DNA of 64,000 bases from Candidatus Melainabacteria bacterium (GTDB lineage Bacteria > Cyanobacteriota > Vampirovibrionia > 2-02-FULL-35-15): positions 1 to 64,000 of the forward strand of contig JAHFBF010000007.1 of NCBI GenBank assembly GCA_023250195.1, in the 5' to 3' direction. Every line of letters begins with the position of its first letter. The first letter of the stretch is position 1. Of the stretch, positions 17,361-26,042 are shown piece after piece. Below the pieces are notes generated by a model that worked only from the letters and a program-made list of their open reading frames with translations, ran no database searches and was not told where the DNA came from. The position numbers and the translations under genes were made by a program.

Positions 17361-18194
17361 ATGAACATTTTAGAAGAAATCATTGCTTACAAAAAAACTG
17401 AAATAGAAAAATCTAAAGAGAATTTACCTCTTGATAAATTAAAAAATTTGATCAGTAGAGACGCGGTTAACCGCGTCTCTACCATACAATTTGCACAAGC
17501 ATTAAAAGACAAGATCGATAAAAAACAAATCGCTTTAATCACAGAAATTAAAAAAGCCTCTCCTTCAAAAGGCATAATTAGAGCTGATTTTAATCATCTG
17601 GAAATAGCAAAGTCATATAAATCAGGTGGTGCAACATGTTTATCAGTACTTACTGATGAAAAATATTTCCAAGGAAATCTTAAATATATTTCAGAAATTA
17701 AAAATGTCTGTGATTTGCCCGTGCTCAGAAAAGATTTTATAGTAGATTCTTATCAGATCTACGAATCAATTCATAATCAGACTGATTGTATTTTATTAAT
17801 TGTCGGGGCATTAGACAAGAATCAATTAAAAGAATTATTTGAATTATCATGTGAGATTGGAATTGATACGCTAATCGAGATCCATAACGAAAGAGAGATG
17901 GAGATTGCGTTAGACATTGTAGGGTCAGGTCGCGACCTGACCCTACTGGGGATAAACAATCGAAACCTTAAAACCTTTGAAACAGATTTACAAGTAACAA
18001 TAAATTTGGCGGGGAAATATAAAAAGGATTTACAAAATAAAATTATCGTCAGTGAATCAGGAATATTTACGAATGAAGATATTAAATCATTAATAGAACA
18101 TAATGTTTATGCATTCCTGGTGGGAGAAAGTTTAATGAGAGAAGAAGATATCGAAATAGCTACAAAGAAATTAATTGGTTCTATTTCTTTATAA
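17361..18194 (+). CDS. trpC: Indole-3-glycerol-phosphate synthase
   Basis: Closes the indole ring in tryptophan synthesis. A TIM barrel with LITEIKKASPSKG (about 58-70), LSVLTDEKYFQG, VLRKDFIVDSYQIYES, LLGINNRNLKTFETDL and a C-terminal FLVGESLM. Length (277 aa) is a little above usual because two perfect 28-base palindromes lie in the frame: one encodes SRDAVNRVST in the N-terminal region, the other VGSGRDLTLL just before GINNRNL. Both fall in loops away from catalytic residues. No other trp gene is adjacent. The 3' end overlaps convergent tatC by 14 bases. Confidence 0.96.
   Translation: MNILEEIIAYKKTEIEKSKENLPLDKLKNLISRDAVNRVSTIQFAQALKDKIDKKQIALITEIKKASPSKGIIRADFNHLEIAKSYKSGGATCLSVLTDEKYFQGNLKYISEIKNVCDLPVLRKDFIVDSYQIYESIHNQTDCILLIVGALDKNQLKELFELSCEIGIDTLIEIHNEREMEIALDIVGSGRDLTLLGINNRNLKTFETDLQVTINLAGKYKKDLQNKIIVSESGIFTNEDIKSLIEHNVYAFLVGESLMREEDIEIATKKLIGSISL
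17455..17482. repeat. GTAG palindrome in trpC, first copy
   Basis: Perfect 28-base palindrome beginning GTAGAGACGCGG and ending CCGCGTCTCTAC, in frame near the 5' end of trpC. Confidence 0.9.
17919..17946. repeat. GTAG palindrome in trpC, second copy
   Basis: Perfect 28-base palindrome beginning GTAGGGTCAGG and ending CCTGACCCTAC. The core differs from the first trpC copy but the GTAG/CTAC ends and length agree. Confidence 0.9.
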
Positions 18195-18945
18195 TCTTTA
18201 AGATTCCACAGCTAATAAAATACAATAAAATCAATATCCCACTTACAATGCTCATATTAAAAGGATCTGGAGTAGGGGTAAGAACAGCACCAAGAATTAC
18301 ACCTGATAACACTGCATATTTCCATCTTTTTACAAGCATTTCAGAATTCACAATGCCAACATTTGCCAAAGCTAAAATTATAATTGGCAAGAGAAAGGTA
18401 GAACCACATATTGCCATAATCATTAAAGCAAATGAAACAAAGCTTTCAATGCTTATACTTGTAGAAATTATATCTTTCCCAAATCCAAATAAAAAATTTA
18501 ACATTGATGGAACTACAAAAAAATAAGCAAAAACAGCTCCAGTAAAAAACAAAAATGGTGCCCCTGCCACTATTGGAACAGCAATATTTTTTTCTTTTTT
18601 AGTTAATCCAGGAAGTATAAAACTTGCAAGCTGCCAAATGATAATCGGTGAAGCACTTATAATTCCTGCAAATAAAGCTACTCGCAAACTTGTAAAAAAG
18701 AATTCTCCTGGTCTGATTTGTAGAAATGTTGTCTCAAGCGGAGCAATGTTAGTTAGTAATTTAACGATTTCTTTGCTACACAAAAACCCAATAAGAGTTG
18801 TAATGCAAACAGTAAAAAGTGAAATTATAATTTTATTTCTTAATTCATCAAGATGTATAGATAGAGGCATTAGAGTTTCTATATTTTCATTGTTGATATC
18901 TTTCTTTTTATACAAGTCAAGTTCTTTTGTAGAAATTGGTTTCAT
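18181..18945 (-). CDS. tatC: Sec-independent protein translocase TatC
   Basis: Membrane receptor of the twin-arginine pathway, which exports folded proteins. The 254 residues contain six hydrophobic segments, the conserved SIHLDELRNKI near the N-terminus, RPGEFFFTSLRVALFAG, and a C-terminal AVLTPTPDPFNMSIV. The first codons overlap the end of proB by 4 bases, so it is the last gene of the ridA-to-tatC run. No tatA gene is adjacent. Confidence 0.95.
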   Translation of the reverse strand: MKPISTKELDLYKKKDINNENIETLMPLSIHLDELRNKIIISLFTVCITTLIGFLCSKEIVKLLTNIAPLETTFLQIRPGEFFFTSLRVALFAGIISASPIIIWQLASFILPGLTKKEKNIAVPIVAGAPFLFFTGAVFAYFFVVPSMLNFLFGFGKDIISTSISIESFVSFALMIMAICGSTFLLPIIILALANVGIVNSEMLVKRWKYAVLSGVILGAVLTPTPDPFNMSIVSGILILLYFISCGILKIIKK

Positions 18946-20069
18946 TTTAATATTGCAAGATCATCTCTATGAATTACTGTTTCTCCATAAGTATAACCCA
19001 ATGCTTTTTCTATATCAGCACTTTTTAAGCCAATTATCTTTTCAAGCTCTGCTTTTCCATAATTTGTAATCCCTTTCGCAAAGGGAGAATTTGAATCCAA
19101 TAAACAAATTTCAACTCCTGAACCCCTTTCAAAATTTCCTGAGACTTTCTTAACCCCGGCAGGCAAAAGACTTTTGCCATTAGTTAAAATTGCTTTTTGG
19201 GCGCCTGAGTCTACATAAATTTTCCCTGCAGCAATTAATGTATGAGCTATCCAGCTTTTTCTTTTTTCTACTTTATTTGAACCTGGAAGAAAAGTCGTAC
19301 CTATTCTTTTATTTTCCAAAAGATCTAAAATTGCTTCAGGGTTTTTACCATAAATTATATGAGTGATAATTCCTACAGATGTAGCAAGTTTTGCCGCCTG
19401 AATCTTTGTAGTCATTCCACCAAGACTAAACTCACTGCCTTCACCTGAAGCCATCTTTTCGATTTGTGGAGTAATTTTTTCTACAAGTGATATAAGCTTT
19501 GCATCTTTATTCTTTTTCGGATTACTGTCATAAAGACCTTCTTCATCAGTAAGTATAATCAAGTGATCTGCAGAAATTAAATCACTGACAAGAGCACTTA
19601 ACATGTCATTATCACCAAACCTTATTTCTTCACTTGCTACCGCATCATTTTCATTTATTATTGGAAGAATGTTCATGTTAAACATTTCTAAAATTGTCTC
19701 TCTGGCATTAATATAAATTTCTCTTTGAGCAAATCCATCTCTAGTTAAAAGAATCTGTGCAACAGGAATACCATGTTTTGAAAAATATTTTTCATAAGTC
19801 TGCATTAGCAATGCCTGTCCAACTGCAGCAGCAACCTGCTTTCCTAAAATCGTTTTTGGCTTCCTTGAAAGAGACAACTTCTTTACTCCAAGCGCTACAG
19901 CCCCTGAAGTAACCAAGACAACCTTATGTCCTGATTTTTTTAATTTTGAAATTACATTTGTAAGTTTTTCAATAATTTCAATGTTTATTGCATTAACACT
20001 ATCTAAAGAACTTAATGTAGCAGTACCAACTTTAATTACCAATTTTTCTAGTTTTTTATCTGCCGGCAT
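18942..20069 (-). CDS. proB: Glutamate 5-kinase
   Basis: Phosphorylates glutamate as the first step of proline synthesis. The amino-acid kinase domain shows LVIKVGTATLSS, VTSGAVALGVKKL, AAAVGQALLMQTY, INENDAVAS and LGGMTTKIQAAKLA; a C-terminal PUA domain is present (GSGVEICLLDS), giving the long ProB form. The start is set at 20069 (MPADKKLEK); this ATG overlaps the exbD stop by 14 bases, suggesting translational coupling. Its place after exbD is unusual for a proline gene. Confidence 0.95.
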   Translation of the reverse strand: MPADKKLEKLVIKVGTATLSSLDSVNAINIEIIEKLTNVISKLKKSGHKVVLVTSGAVALGVKKLSLSRKPKTILGKQVAAAVGQALLMQTYEKYFSKHGIPVAQILLTRDGFAQREIYINARETILEMFNMNILPIINENDAVASEEIRFGDNDMLSALVSDLISADHLIILTDEEGLYDSNPKKNKDAKLISLVEKITPQIEKMASGEGSEFSLGGMTTKIQAAKLATSVGIITHIIYGKNPEAILDLLENKRIGTTFLPGSNKVEKRKSWIAHTLIAAGKIYVDSGAQKAILTNGKSLLPAGVKKVSGNFERGSGVEICLLDSNSPFAKGITNYGKAELEKIIGLKSADIEKALGYTYGETVIHRDDLAILK

Positions 20070-20511
20070 TCTGCAAAGTAACAATTCTAAGTTTTTTAAC
20101 ACCTAAACCTGCAGCAGCATCAAGCACAGCAACTACATATTTTTGTCTGGATTCTTCATCTGCTCTTACTGCTACCGGGATATCTTTTGAACCCATTTTT
20201 TCAAATTCTTTTCTCATAGCATCACTTACAAGTCCTTGAATTCTTTCAATCTGAGTTTTGTCATCTGAGACTTTCATACTATTAACTGCAATAATTCCAT
20301 CTTTGCTGACTTCAACAGTAATTGTTTTGTTTTGTTGTTCTGCTTTGCCATGCTGTGCTACAGGAGGTTCTACTTTTAGAGAACTTTGATTTATAAGTGG
20401 TGCAATTAAAATCATAATAATAAGGAGTACAAGAAAAACATCTGTCAGAGGAGTAATATTTATCTCCGTAAATATTTGCCTTCCACCAGATCCACTGCTA
20501 CCAAATGCCAT
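20056..20511 (-). CDS. exbD: ExbD/TolR family biopolymer transport protein
   Basis: Inner-membrane protein that, with ExbB, harnesses the proton gradient to energise TonB. One N-terminal membrane segment holds the key aspartate (NITPLTDVFLVLLIIMIL, about 17-34); the periplasmic part follows (VEVSKDGIIAVN, PVAVRADEESRQKYV). 151 residues is typical. It lies between exbB and proB. Confidence 0.93.
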   Translation of the reverse strand: MAFGSSGSGGRQIFTEINITPLTDVFLVLLIIMILIAPLINQSSLKVEPPVAQHGKAEQQNKTITVEVSKDGIIAVNSMKVSDDKTQIERIQGLVSDAMRKEFEKMGSKDIPVAVRADEESRQKYVVAVLDAAAGLGVKKLRIVTLQNAGR

Positions 20512-20519
20512 ATTATAAA

Positions 20520-20590
20520 AATTGACAATTTACAATTGAAAATTGAAAATTAAGGATTTTTTTCCACAATTCTCAATTCTCCATTATCAA
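20520..20590. repeat. AT-rich imperfect inverted repeat between exbB and exbD
   Basis: A run of AATTGACAATTTACAATTGA-like units followed by complementary CAATTCTCAATTCTCC units, able to form a long imperfect hairpin. Similar low-complexity dispersed repeats lie at 23970-24105 and 33248-33358. Confidence 0.55.
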
Positions 20591-20599
20591 TTATCCTCC

Positions 20600-21274
20600 T
20601 TACCTTCTATATCCTGTTTGCGAAGCCCCAGTTGGCATTCTGTTTGAAAAGCTTAAAAATAATAGTTTTAAAAGCTGAAAATCTTCTTCAAACCTTCTAA
20701 CTGTATTCGTATAATAGTTATTCATTATTACCGCTAAAATAGCTACAATTAAACCATAGCCTGTAGCAATTAATGCTTTTGCAATACCAATAACAACTTC
20801 CTGTGTCTGTCCGCCAGCTTCACCTAAAACCTGCAGGGTAACTATAACTCCAACGACAGTACCAAATAAGCCAAGGAAAGGCGCAGTAGCACCAATGGTT
20901 CCAAGAATTGAAAGATATTTTTCCAGTTTTCTGCTGACTATATTTACTGTAATATCAAAAGCTCTGGAGAAATCTTCTTTTTCTACTGTAATTAATCGTA
21001 TCCCTTCTTCTGCAATTTCTCCGACTACACCGCCAAGCTGATTTGCAAGTGACTGAGCACCATCCAGGTTCCCTTTTTCAAGCTCTCTCTGAAGCCTTTG
21101 GATAAAGGTAGTAACATCTCTTTTATTTCTAATATAATATAAGGACCGTTCTATAACTACAGCAATTGTAAGGATAGAGCAGATTGTAATTGGCCAAAAA
21201 GCGAACCAATCTTGAACCATAAATGCAAAAAAATATTCAATAAACTTATTTCCGTGTACTGTAGCTGTATCCAT
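20600..21274 (-). CDS. exbB: ExbB/TolQ/MotA family proton channel protein
   Basis: Partner of ExbD in the TonB energising complex. Three membrane segments are visible: one near residues 15-40 and two in the conserved C-terminal core (YLSILGTIGATAPFLGLFGT and IAKALIATGYGLIVAILAV). The start is set at 21274 (MDTATVHG), because the reading frame upstream begins with TTG and its codons contain the AAGGAAGG that serves as SD for this ATG. Confidence 0.94.
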   Translation of the reverse strand: MDTATVHGNKFIEYFFAFMVQDWFAFWPITICSILTIAVVIERSLYYIRNKRDVTTFIQRLQRELEKGNLDGAQSLANQLGGVVGEIAEEGIRLITVEKEDFSRAFDITVNIVSRKLEKYLSILGTIGATAPFLGLFGTVVGVIVTLQVLGEAGGQTQEVVIGIAKALIATGYGLIVAILAVIMNNYYTNTVRRFEEDFQLLKLLFLSFSNRMPTGASQTGYRR

Positions 21275-21347
21275 ATCGATTATTAATCCTTCCTTCAAAA
21301 CTTTAACACATTAAGCTGCTCATTTTTCTCTTCTTATCTTTGATTAT

Positions 21348-22718
21348 CTAGTATCGTCTATAAGATCCACTTGCTCCAAATACATTATAGTCAAATGTAA
21401 ATTCAATATCTACAGAATTTGGGGCTCCTTCAGGCAAGCGTGCAAATGGTGCTGCATTTTGAATAGCAAGAAGGGCCGCTTTATCAGATGGTTCAAAACC
21501 ACTACCTTTTTTAATTAAAAGATTTGAAAGCTCTCCGCCCTTATTAATTTTAAATGTAACTATAACTCTTTTTGATTCATTGCCTCTTGGAGGCCTCCAT
21601 GCATGTTTAATCCTGCGTTGTAATTCATTCATATATGGACCAAAATCAATATCTTTTTTTGCAGCAATACTCGGTGGTGCAAATGGTTTTGCATTTGGTG
21701 GTGGATTTCCTACTGCCCCTAAACCACCAGTACCGGTCACCCCGGGAACTCTTGGAGTAACTGCATTTAAACTGCCAGGACTACTGGATTCTGCAGCAGA
21801 AGGTGATTCGGGTGCTGGTCCAGCACGTCCTGGTGAATCCTGATTAGTAGAAGAAGTTTGTGTATTTTGAATCGGTGCAGGCTGTGCTTGAGTCAATGCC
21901 GGACGTTCAACTATTTTAGGAACCGGTCTTGGGGCCTGCTTTGGCTCCGGAGATGCAATCGGTTTTGGCGGAGTAGCAACCATCATCTGTACTACTTTTG
22001 GAACAGCAAGTGGTGGACTTGCCGGTCTTGAAGGAGTAACAGGCGTTACTGGTTTATTCGGAATATGTTTTCCTTGATTAATTGACTGCACTGATGAGCG
22101 TCTTGTCGTTTCAGGTGGCGGTGGTTTTGGAGATTCAACCTGAGGAAGTATAAATTCGATTTCTGTTATTTGCTCCTTATTTTTTGTAGGAATAACAAAA
22201 AATAAACTGGTTAAAAACAAAAGTATAAAAATAATTGAATGAAGAATATATGAACTTGCTGTAGATTCTGAGAAGCGAAAATTCGTGGAGTCCGTACTAA
22301 TTATTTTGTAATCAAACTGCTGATTGACTTTTTCAGCATCAAGATAAGCATCAACCATGCTGTATATTACAAAACTGATGATTGTTAGAACTAACAAATA
22401 TGAAAATGATCCTCCAAATTTAATTGAATTCATTAGGAATTCTGCAGCAGGCGAAGGATGGAAGTTAAACTTAAAAATAAATCCTAAAAGAAATTGACAT
22501 ATAGCCAGTATTACAAGTGCAAAATCAAGTGTTGCAGGAGGATTAAGCGAACCATAAAGCATTGAAAGGCTGATAAATGTTGCAAGTAGAAATACAATTC
22601 CTTTTGCGGTTTTACCATTATAAAGCTGACCAACACCAGGAACAATAGAATAAAAAGCAACAATTAGTGGTTCTGTTCCTTTGCTTTTAGGTTTTTGTTC
22701 AAATAAAATACTTGTCAT
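21348..22718 (-). CDS. TonB-type energy transducer with an N-terminal multi-membrane (TM2-like) domain
   Basis: Predicted to couple ExbBD to outer-membrane transporters. The C-terminus (about 370-456) has the TonB landmarks: LQRRIKHAWRPPRG, VIVTFKINKGGELSNLLIKK, DKAALLAIQNAAPFARLPEG and VDIEFTFDYNVFG. Before it lies a proline-rich spacer (about 190-350). The first 120 residues are unusual: SIVPGVGQLYNGKTAKG followed by several hydrophobic segments resembles a TM2-type domain, and a further membrane segment near 155-178 is the likely TonB anchor. It follows the VirB10-like gene by 45 bases and precedes exbB. Confidence 0.88.
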   Translation of the reverse strand: MTSILFEQKPKSKGTEPLIVAFYSIVPGVGQLYNGKTAKGIVFLLATFISLSMLYGSLNPPATLDFALVILAICQFLLGFIFKFNFHPSPAAEFLMNSIKFGGSFSYLLVLTIISFVIYSMVDAYLDAEKVNQQFDYKIISTDSTNFRFSESTASSYILHSIIFILLFLTSLFFVIPTKNKEQITEIEFILPQVESPKPPPPETTRRSSVQSINQGKHIPNKPVTPVTPSRPASPPLAVPKVVQMMVATPPKPIASPEPKQAPRPVPKIVERPALTQAQPAPIQNTQTSSTNQDSPGRAGPAPESPSAAESSSPGSLNAVTPRVPGVTGTGGLGAVGNPPPNAKPFAPPSIAAKKDIDFGPYMNELQRRIKHAWRPPRGNESKRVIVTFKINKGGELSNLLIKKGSGFEPSDKAALLAIQNAAPFARLPEGAPNSVDIEFTFDYNVFGASGSYRRY

Positions 22719-22763
22719 TTTTTTCAGCTTAACGATACCCCAAATAGCTTATCTTACAGCAGA

Positions 22764-23258
22764 TTAATCAATCTGAATTTTGATAGGAGAACCCTGCGGT
22801 AGTACAGAACCAGGTAACTCTATTGAATCCTGTGAATTATGAAAAATTGCGCCTAGTACATTTGTTTTTGTTTGTTTGTATAAAGTTTTTCCAATTTTTC
22901 CAGAGATCCCGCCAATTTGGCCACTTATATTTGAACTTAAGTTTGATTTTGCAATAACCTGTTGAATCTTGCCTTCAGAATTTTGAGTAGTATTAAAATA
23001 AATCACATACCCGGAATCTTCTTTATTCAGCTTCCCTATAAACCTTGTACCTTTTTGGAGTTTCTTGCCATCTGGTAACATCTGCTCTAAAAGGGAAATG
23101 GCATAAACCTGTTCCGGAGGATTATTTAAATCAATCTGATACTGCAAAACTGCAGAGACAGTCGCTTTTTTTAAATATTGAGTATAACCATAAGCAAAAA
23201 TTCCAAGAGTCAGAATCAAAGCTAACATCATTCCTAATTTGCTTTTAGTAATGTTCAT
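22764..23258 (-). CDS. Membrane-anchored protein with a TrbI/VirB10-like C-terminal part
   Basis: 164 residues: one N-terminal membrane segment (about 8-27) then a periplasmic domain with LPDGKKLQKGTRFIGKL and a terminal LPGSVLPQGSPIKIQID. Gly-Thr-x-hydrophobic-x-Gly strands and a closing 'pxGxpIkIqi' strand are seen in TrbI/VirB10-type barrels, and two other genes here (27137 and 62503) look similar. The SD (AGGA, five bases before ATG) is formed by the last codons of ridA, two bases upstream. Placed before the TonB gene, it is likely part of an envelope-spanning assembly; exact role unknown. Confidence 0.72.
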   Translation of the reverse strand: MNITKSKLGMMLALILTLGIFAYGYTQYLKKATVSAVLQYQIDLNNPPEQVYAISLLEQMLPDGKKLQKGTRFIGKLNKEDSGYVIYFNTTQNSEGKIQQVIAKSNLSSNISGQIGGISGKIGKTLYKQTKTNVLGAIFHNSQDSIELPGSVLPQGSPIKIQID

Positions 23259-23260
23259 AT

Positions 23261-23737
23261 TTATCCTATTTGATAAATAAATTCTATTTCCACAAGTGCA
23301 TTTAAAGGCAGCTCAGCAATACCTAAAGCAGATCTCACATGTTTTCCATTTTCACCAAAGACACTTACCAGTAAATCAGATGCTCCATTTATTACTTTTG
23401 ACTGATCGGTAAAACCAGCACTACTATTAACAAATCCTGTAACCTTTACTACTCTTTTTACTTTAGATAGACTCCCTAAAGCATTTTTTACTGCACTTAG
23501 AGAATTTAATGTGGCTAATTTGCTCGCTTCATATCCAGTTTCAATTACATTATTCTTTTCACCCATTTTCCCAGTGTAAACTACTTTTCCGTTTTCCATT
23601 GGCAATGTACCTGATGTATACAAAAAGTTTGAAACAATTAATGTCGGGATATAACTTGCAACTGGCTTTGGAACCTCAGGCAGGGACAACCCCATTTCTT
23701 TTAATTTAGCTTCCGGGTCTTTTTCTAGTTCTAGCAT
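23261..23737 (-). CDS. RidA/YjgF family protein
   Basis: RidA proteins hydrolyse reactive enamine/imine intermediates from PLP enzymes. The 158 residues include YIPTLIVSNFLYTSGTLPME, a central NNVIETGYEASKLATLNSL and a C-terminal RSALGIAELPLNALVEIEFI, which matches the YjgH-like branch. The classical arginine region is in the form HVRSALG. It is the first gene of the run down to tatC. Confidence 0.9.
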   Translation of the reverse strand: MLELEKDPEAKLKEMGLSLPEVPKPVASYIPTLIVSNFLYTSGTLPMENGKVVYTGKMGEKNNVIETGYEASKLATLNSLSAVKNALGSLSKVKRVVKVTGFVNSSAGFTDQSKVINGASDLLVSVFGENGKHVRSALGIAELPLNALVEIEFIYQIG

Positions 23738-23881
23738 ATATCCTCCAAGTAATTAATTTCTATCATTTAACAGTTTACCTCATCTTTTAAGTTAGGGCTA
23801 TTTCCATATTTAAAAATCATTTAATTCTACTTATTACCGATTACTTTCTATGAGCTTTTTACTTTTCTTTAACAAAAAGTA

Positions 23882-23964
23882 ATTTGACGACAAAGGCAAA
23901 CCACAAGAAATTGTGGGACGCAAAACTACAGGCCCAAGTGGGTGGCTGAGTTACCGAATCAAAT
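23882..23964 (+). promoter_or_regulatory. Cyclic di-GMP-I (GEMM) riboswitch
   Basis: All landmarks of the GEMM-I aptamer are readable. P1 is formed by ATTTGA (23882-23887) and TCAAAT (23959-23964). A CCACAA/TTGTGG stem (23901-23916) is closed by a GAAA tetraloop, followed by the hallmark GGGACGCAAA (23915-23924) and ending GGCTGAGTTACCG. The 3' arm of P1 directly abuts the ATG of the subtilase gene (23965), so ligand binding should control ribosome access there. A TTACTTTT/AAAAGTAA hairpin lies just upstream. Confidence 0.92.
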
Positions 23965-25302
23965 ATGAACAAAATCAGAGACCAGAGACCAGAGACCAGA
24001 GATCAGAGAATAGGGAACAGAAAAAAATCTGTTTTTTGTTTTTTGTCTTCTGTTTTCTGTCTTATATTTTCTCTCTTTTGTTCTCAGCTCTCAGCCCTCA
24101 GCTCTGATCTCTCAAATGACTATGATTCTTTGATCGTAAAACCAAAAGAAATATTTATAAAATCCAAAAGAGCAGGCAGATTAATGTATAAATATGCCGG
24201 TCACAACTATCAAAGAATAAATGATAGTATTTATTTAATCCCTTTAAATGAAAATGATACGGCTGAAACTAAAAAACAAAAAATTGAAGCATTACAACAA
24301 AGCGGAGCCTTTGAATTAATTGAACCTGACTATAAGCTGGCGTTAGACCAGGAAAGAATTTATACGACTATAACCAGGCACTCAGAAACAGAACAACCCA
24401 ATTTACCAGCAAATATAAGTGAGCCAAAAGAAGTCACACCAAATGACAAAGATTTTACTGCTCAATACTATTTAAAAATAGTAAATGCACCAAAAGCATG
24501 GGGAATTACAACCGGCAATTCATTATCAGTTGGAGTCCTCGATACTGGTGTAGATGCAAATCACCCGGATCTAAATGGCAAAATATCAAGCGGTTCTGGG
24601 GCAGATGACATAGATCTAAACGATACTATTGGACATGGAACAGAAGTTAGCGGGATTATTGCAGCAAACACAAATAATAATCAGGGGATTGCCGGCGTAT
24701 CCTGGAATACAAAAATTGTATCTTTAAAAATTACAGATGATTTTGGTCAAGCAAGAGTATCAAGTTTAGTCAGTGCACTGGAACAGGCATATCAAAAAGG
24801 CGTAAAGATTGTACATATCAGCTTAAGTACAAATCAATTTTCTCAGACCTTAAAAGATGCTATTAAAGAAGCTCACGACAGAGGGATTTTAATTATTTCA
24901 ACCACAGGAAATTCAGGCATTGAAGAACTAAGATATCCTGCAGCATTTAACGGGGTAATTGGAGTGGGTGCTGTTGATGAAACAAAGCAGCTGGAGTTTT
25001 ACAGCACAACAGGTGAACATGTAAGCTTAGTTGCCCCAGGTGCATCAATTTATACCACTTCACTAAATTCTACCTATACCAAAGTTACAGGAACATCATT
25101 CGCAGCACCACAGGTATCAGGGGCTGCAGCATTAATATGGTCTATTGCACCAAATTTAACAAATGATGAAATAAGAAATATTTTAATCAGTTCAGCTGAT
25201 GACTTAGGAGATCCCAGCAAAGATAAACAATACGGCTATGGATTATTAAACATTGAAAAGGCTGCTGAAATGGCAAAAGCAAAATCTATAAGCAATCAAT
25301 AA
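23965..25302 (+). CDS. Secreted subtilisin-like serine protease (S8)
   Basis: Catalytic triad blocks are complete: Asp in VGVLDTGVDANHPDLNG, His in GHGTEVSGIIAA and Ser in GTSFAAPQVSGAAALIW, with the oxyanion Asn in STTGNSG. A prodomain-like region (about 48-120) precedes the catalytic domain. Residues 1-46 are a long basic segment followed by SVFCFLSSVFCLIFSLFC, an export signal encoded entirely by a dispersed polypurine/polypyrimidine repeat. The ATG follows the P1 stem of a c-di-GMP riboswitch with no SD, so translation is probably under c-di-GMP control. Likely exported or outer-surface protease. Confidence 0.93.
   Translation: MNKIRDQRPETRDQRIGNRKKSVFCFLSSVFCLIFSLFCSQLSALSSDLSNDYDSLIVKPKEIFIKSKRAGRLMYKYAGHNYQRINDSIYLIPLNENDTAETKKQKIEALQQSGAFELIEPDYKLALDQERIYTTITRHSETEQPNLPANISEPKEVTPNDKDFTAQYYLKIVNAPKAWGITTGNSLSVGVLDTGVDANHPDLNGKISSGSGADDIDLNDTIGHGTEVSGIIAANTNNNQGIAGVSWNTKIVSLKITDDFGQARVSSLVSALEQAYQKGVKIVHISLSTNQFSQTLKDAIKEAHDRGILIISTTGNSGIEELRYPAAFNGVIGVGAVDETKQLEFYSTTGEHVSLVAPGASIYTTSLNSTYTKVTGTSFAAPQVSGAAALIWSIAPNLTNDEIRNILISSADDLGDPSKDKQYGYGLLNIEKAAEMAKAKSISNQ
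23970..24105. repeat. Dispersed polypurine/polypyrimidine repeat
   Basis: A purine-rich run of AGACCAGAG/AGATCAGAG units (23970-24030) is followed by a largely complementary pyrimidine-rich half (CTTCTGTTTTCTGTC..., CAGCTCTCAGCCCTCAGC). It is translated as the signal sequence of the subtilase. A short relative lies at 63185-63222. Confidence 0.75.
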
Positions 25303-25307
25303 TTTCC

Positions 25308-25339
25308 CTGTAGGTACGTAGCATGCTACGTACCTACAG
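25308..25339. repeat. Perfect palindrome at the subtilase/purQ convergent junction
   Basis: 32 bases with arms CTGTAGGTACGTAGCA and its complement. On the minus strand it supplies the final codons and the TAG stop of purQ. It could act as a bidirectional terminator hairpin, though no T-run follows. A near-identical palindrome lies at 63583-63608. Confidence 0.85.
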
Positions 25340-26009
25340 AACATTGCATTATAATACTCTCAAATAACCTTTTACCATCTTCACCACCAAGAATACTTTC
25401 ACAAACTCTTTCGGGATGCGGCATAAGTCCAAGCACATTTCCTTTTTTATTTATAATACCTGCAATATTTTCTATAGAACCATTTGGATTCGATTCTTCA
25501 GTTATCTTTCCATTTTTATCACAGTACTGAAAAACAATTTGATCTTTATTTATATTTTTTGAAATATAACATCCATCTCCATGAGCAATTGGAAGTTTTA
25601 TAATTTCACCTTCTTTATATAGACTTGTGAAACTGGTTTTATTATTTACGACTTTAAGATAGATTTCATCACAAATAAAACTTCTGGACTTATTTGTAGT
25701 TAAAGCCCCTTCAAGTAAATCCATTTCACATAAAATTTGAAATCCATTGCATATGCCTATTACAAGACCACCTTTATTTGCAAAATCAATTATTGGATTT
25801 ACAATCTTTGAAAACCTTGCTATAGCACCCGATCTTAAGTAATCACCATAGCTAAATCCCCCTGGAAGAATCACACAATCTGTTTCCTTTGGTAAGGAAG
25901 CTTCGTCATGAAACATCTCCACGACATCTTGTTTCAGAATATTCTTCAAGACATAAACACAGTCTTTGTCACAATTTGAGCCTGGGAATGTGATGACAGC
26001 AAATTTCAT
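25326..26009 (-). CDS. purQ: Phosphoribosylformylglycinamidine synthase glutaminase subunit PurQ
   Basis: Class I glutaminase supplying ammonia to PurL in purine synthesis. It has [13 protein letters not shown] at the start, [20 protein letters not shown], the nucleophile Cys in [11 protein letters not shown] and His/Glu in [10 protein letters not shown]. 227 residues is typical. The last residues (SVGT and stop) come from an inserted palindrome. The partner PurS is not adjacent; here it is fused to PurC 13 kb away. Confidence 0.96.
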   Translation of the reverse strand: MKFAVITFPGSNCDKDCVYVLKNILKQDVVEMFHDEASLPKETDCVILPGGFSYGDYLRSGAIARFSKIVNPIIDFANKGGLVIGICNGFQILCEMDLLEGALTTNKSRSFICDEIYLKVVNNKTSFTSLYKEGEIIKLPIAHGDGCYISKNINKDQIVFQYCDKNGKITEESNPNGSIENIAGIINKKGNVLGLMPHPERVCESILGGEDGKRLFESIIMQCSVGT

Positions 26010-26042
26010 AGCTTAATTTTAACATCTGCTACAATATCTCTC

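Noticed and set aside
23970-24030. Repeated AGACCAGAG units as a CRISPR array
   Set aside because: No spacers; units are contiguous and translated as part of the subtilase. No CRISPR array or cas gene was seen anywhere.
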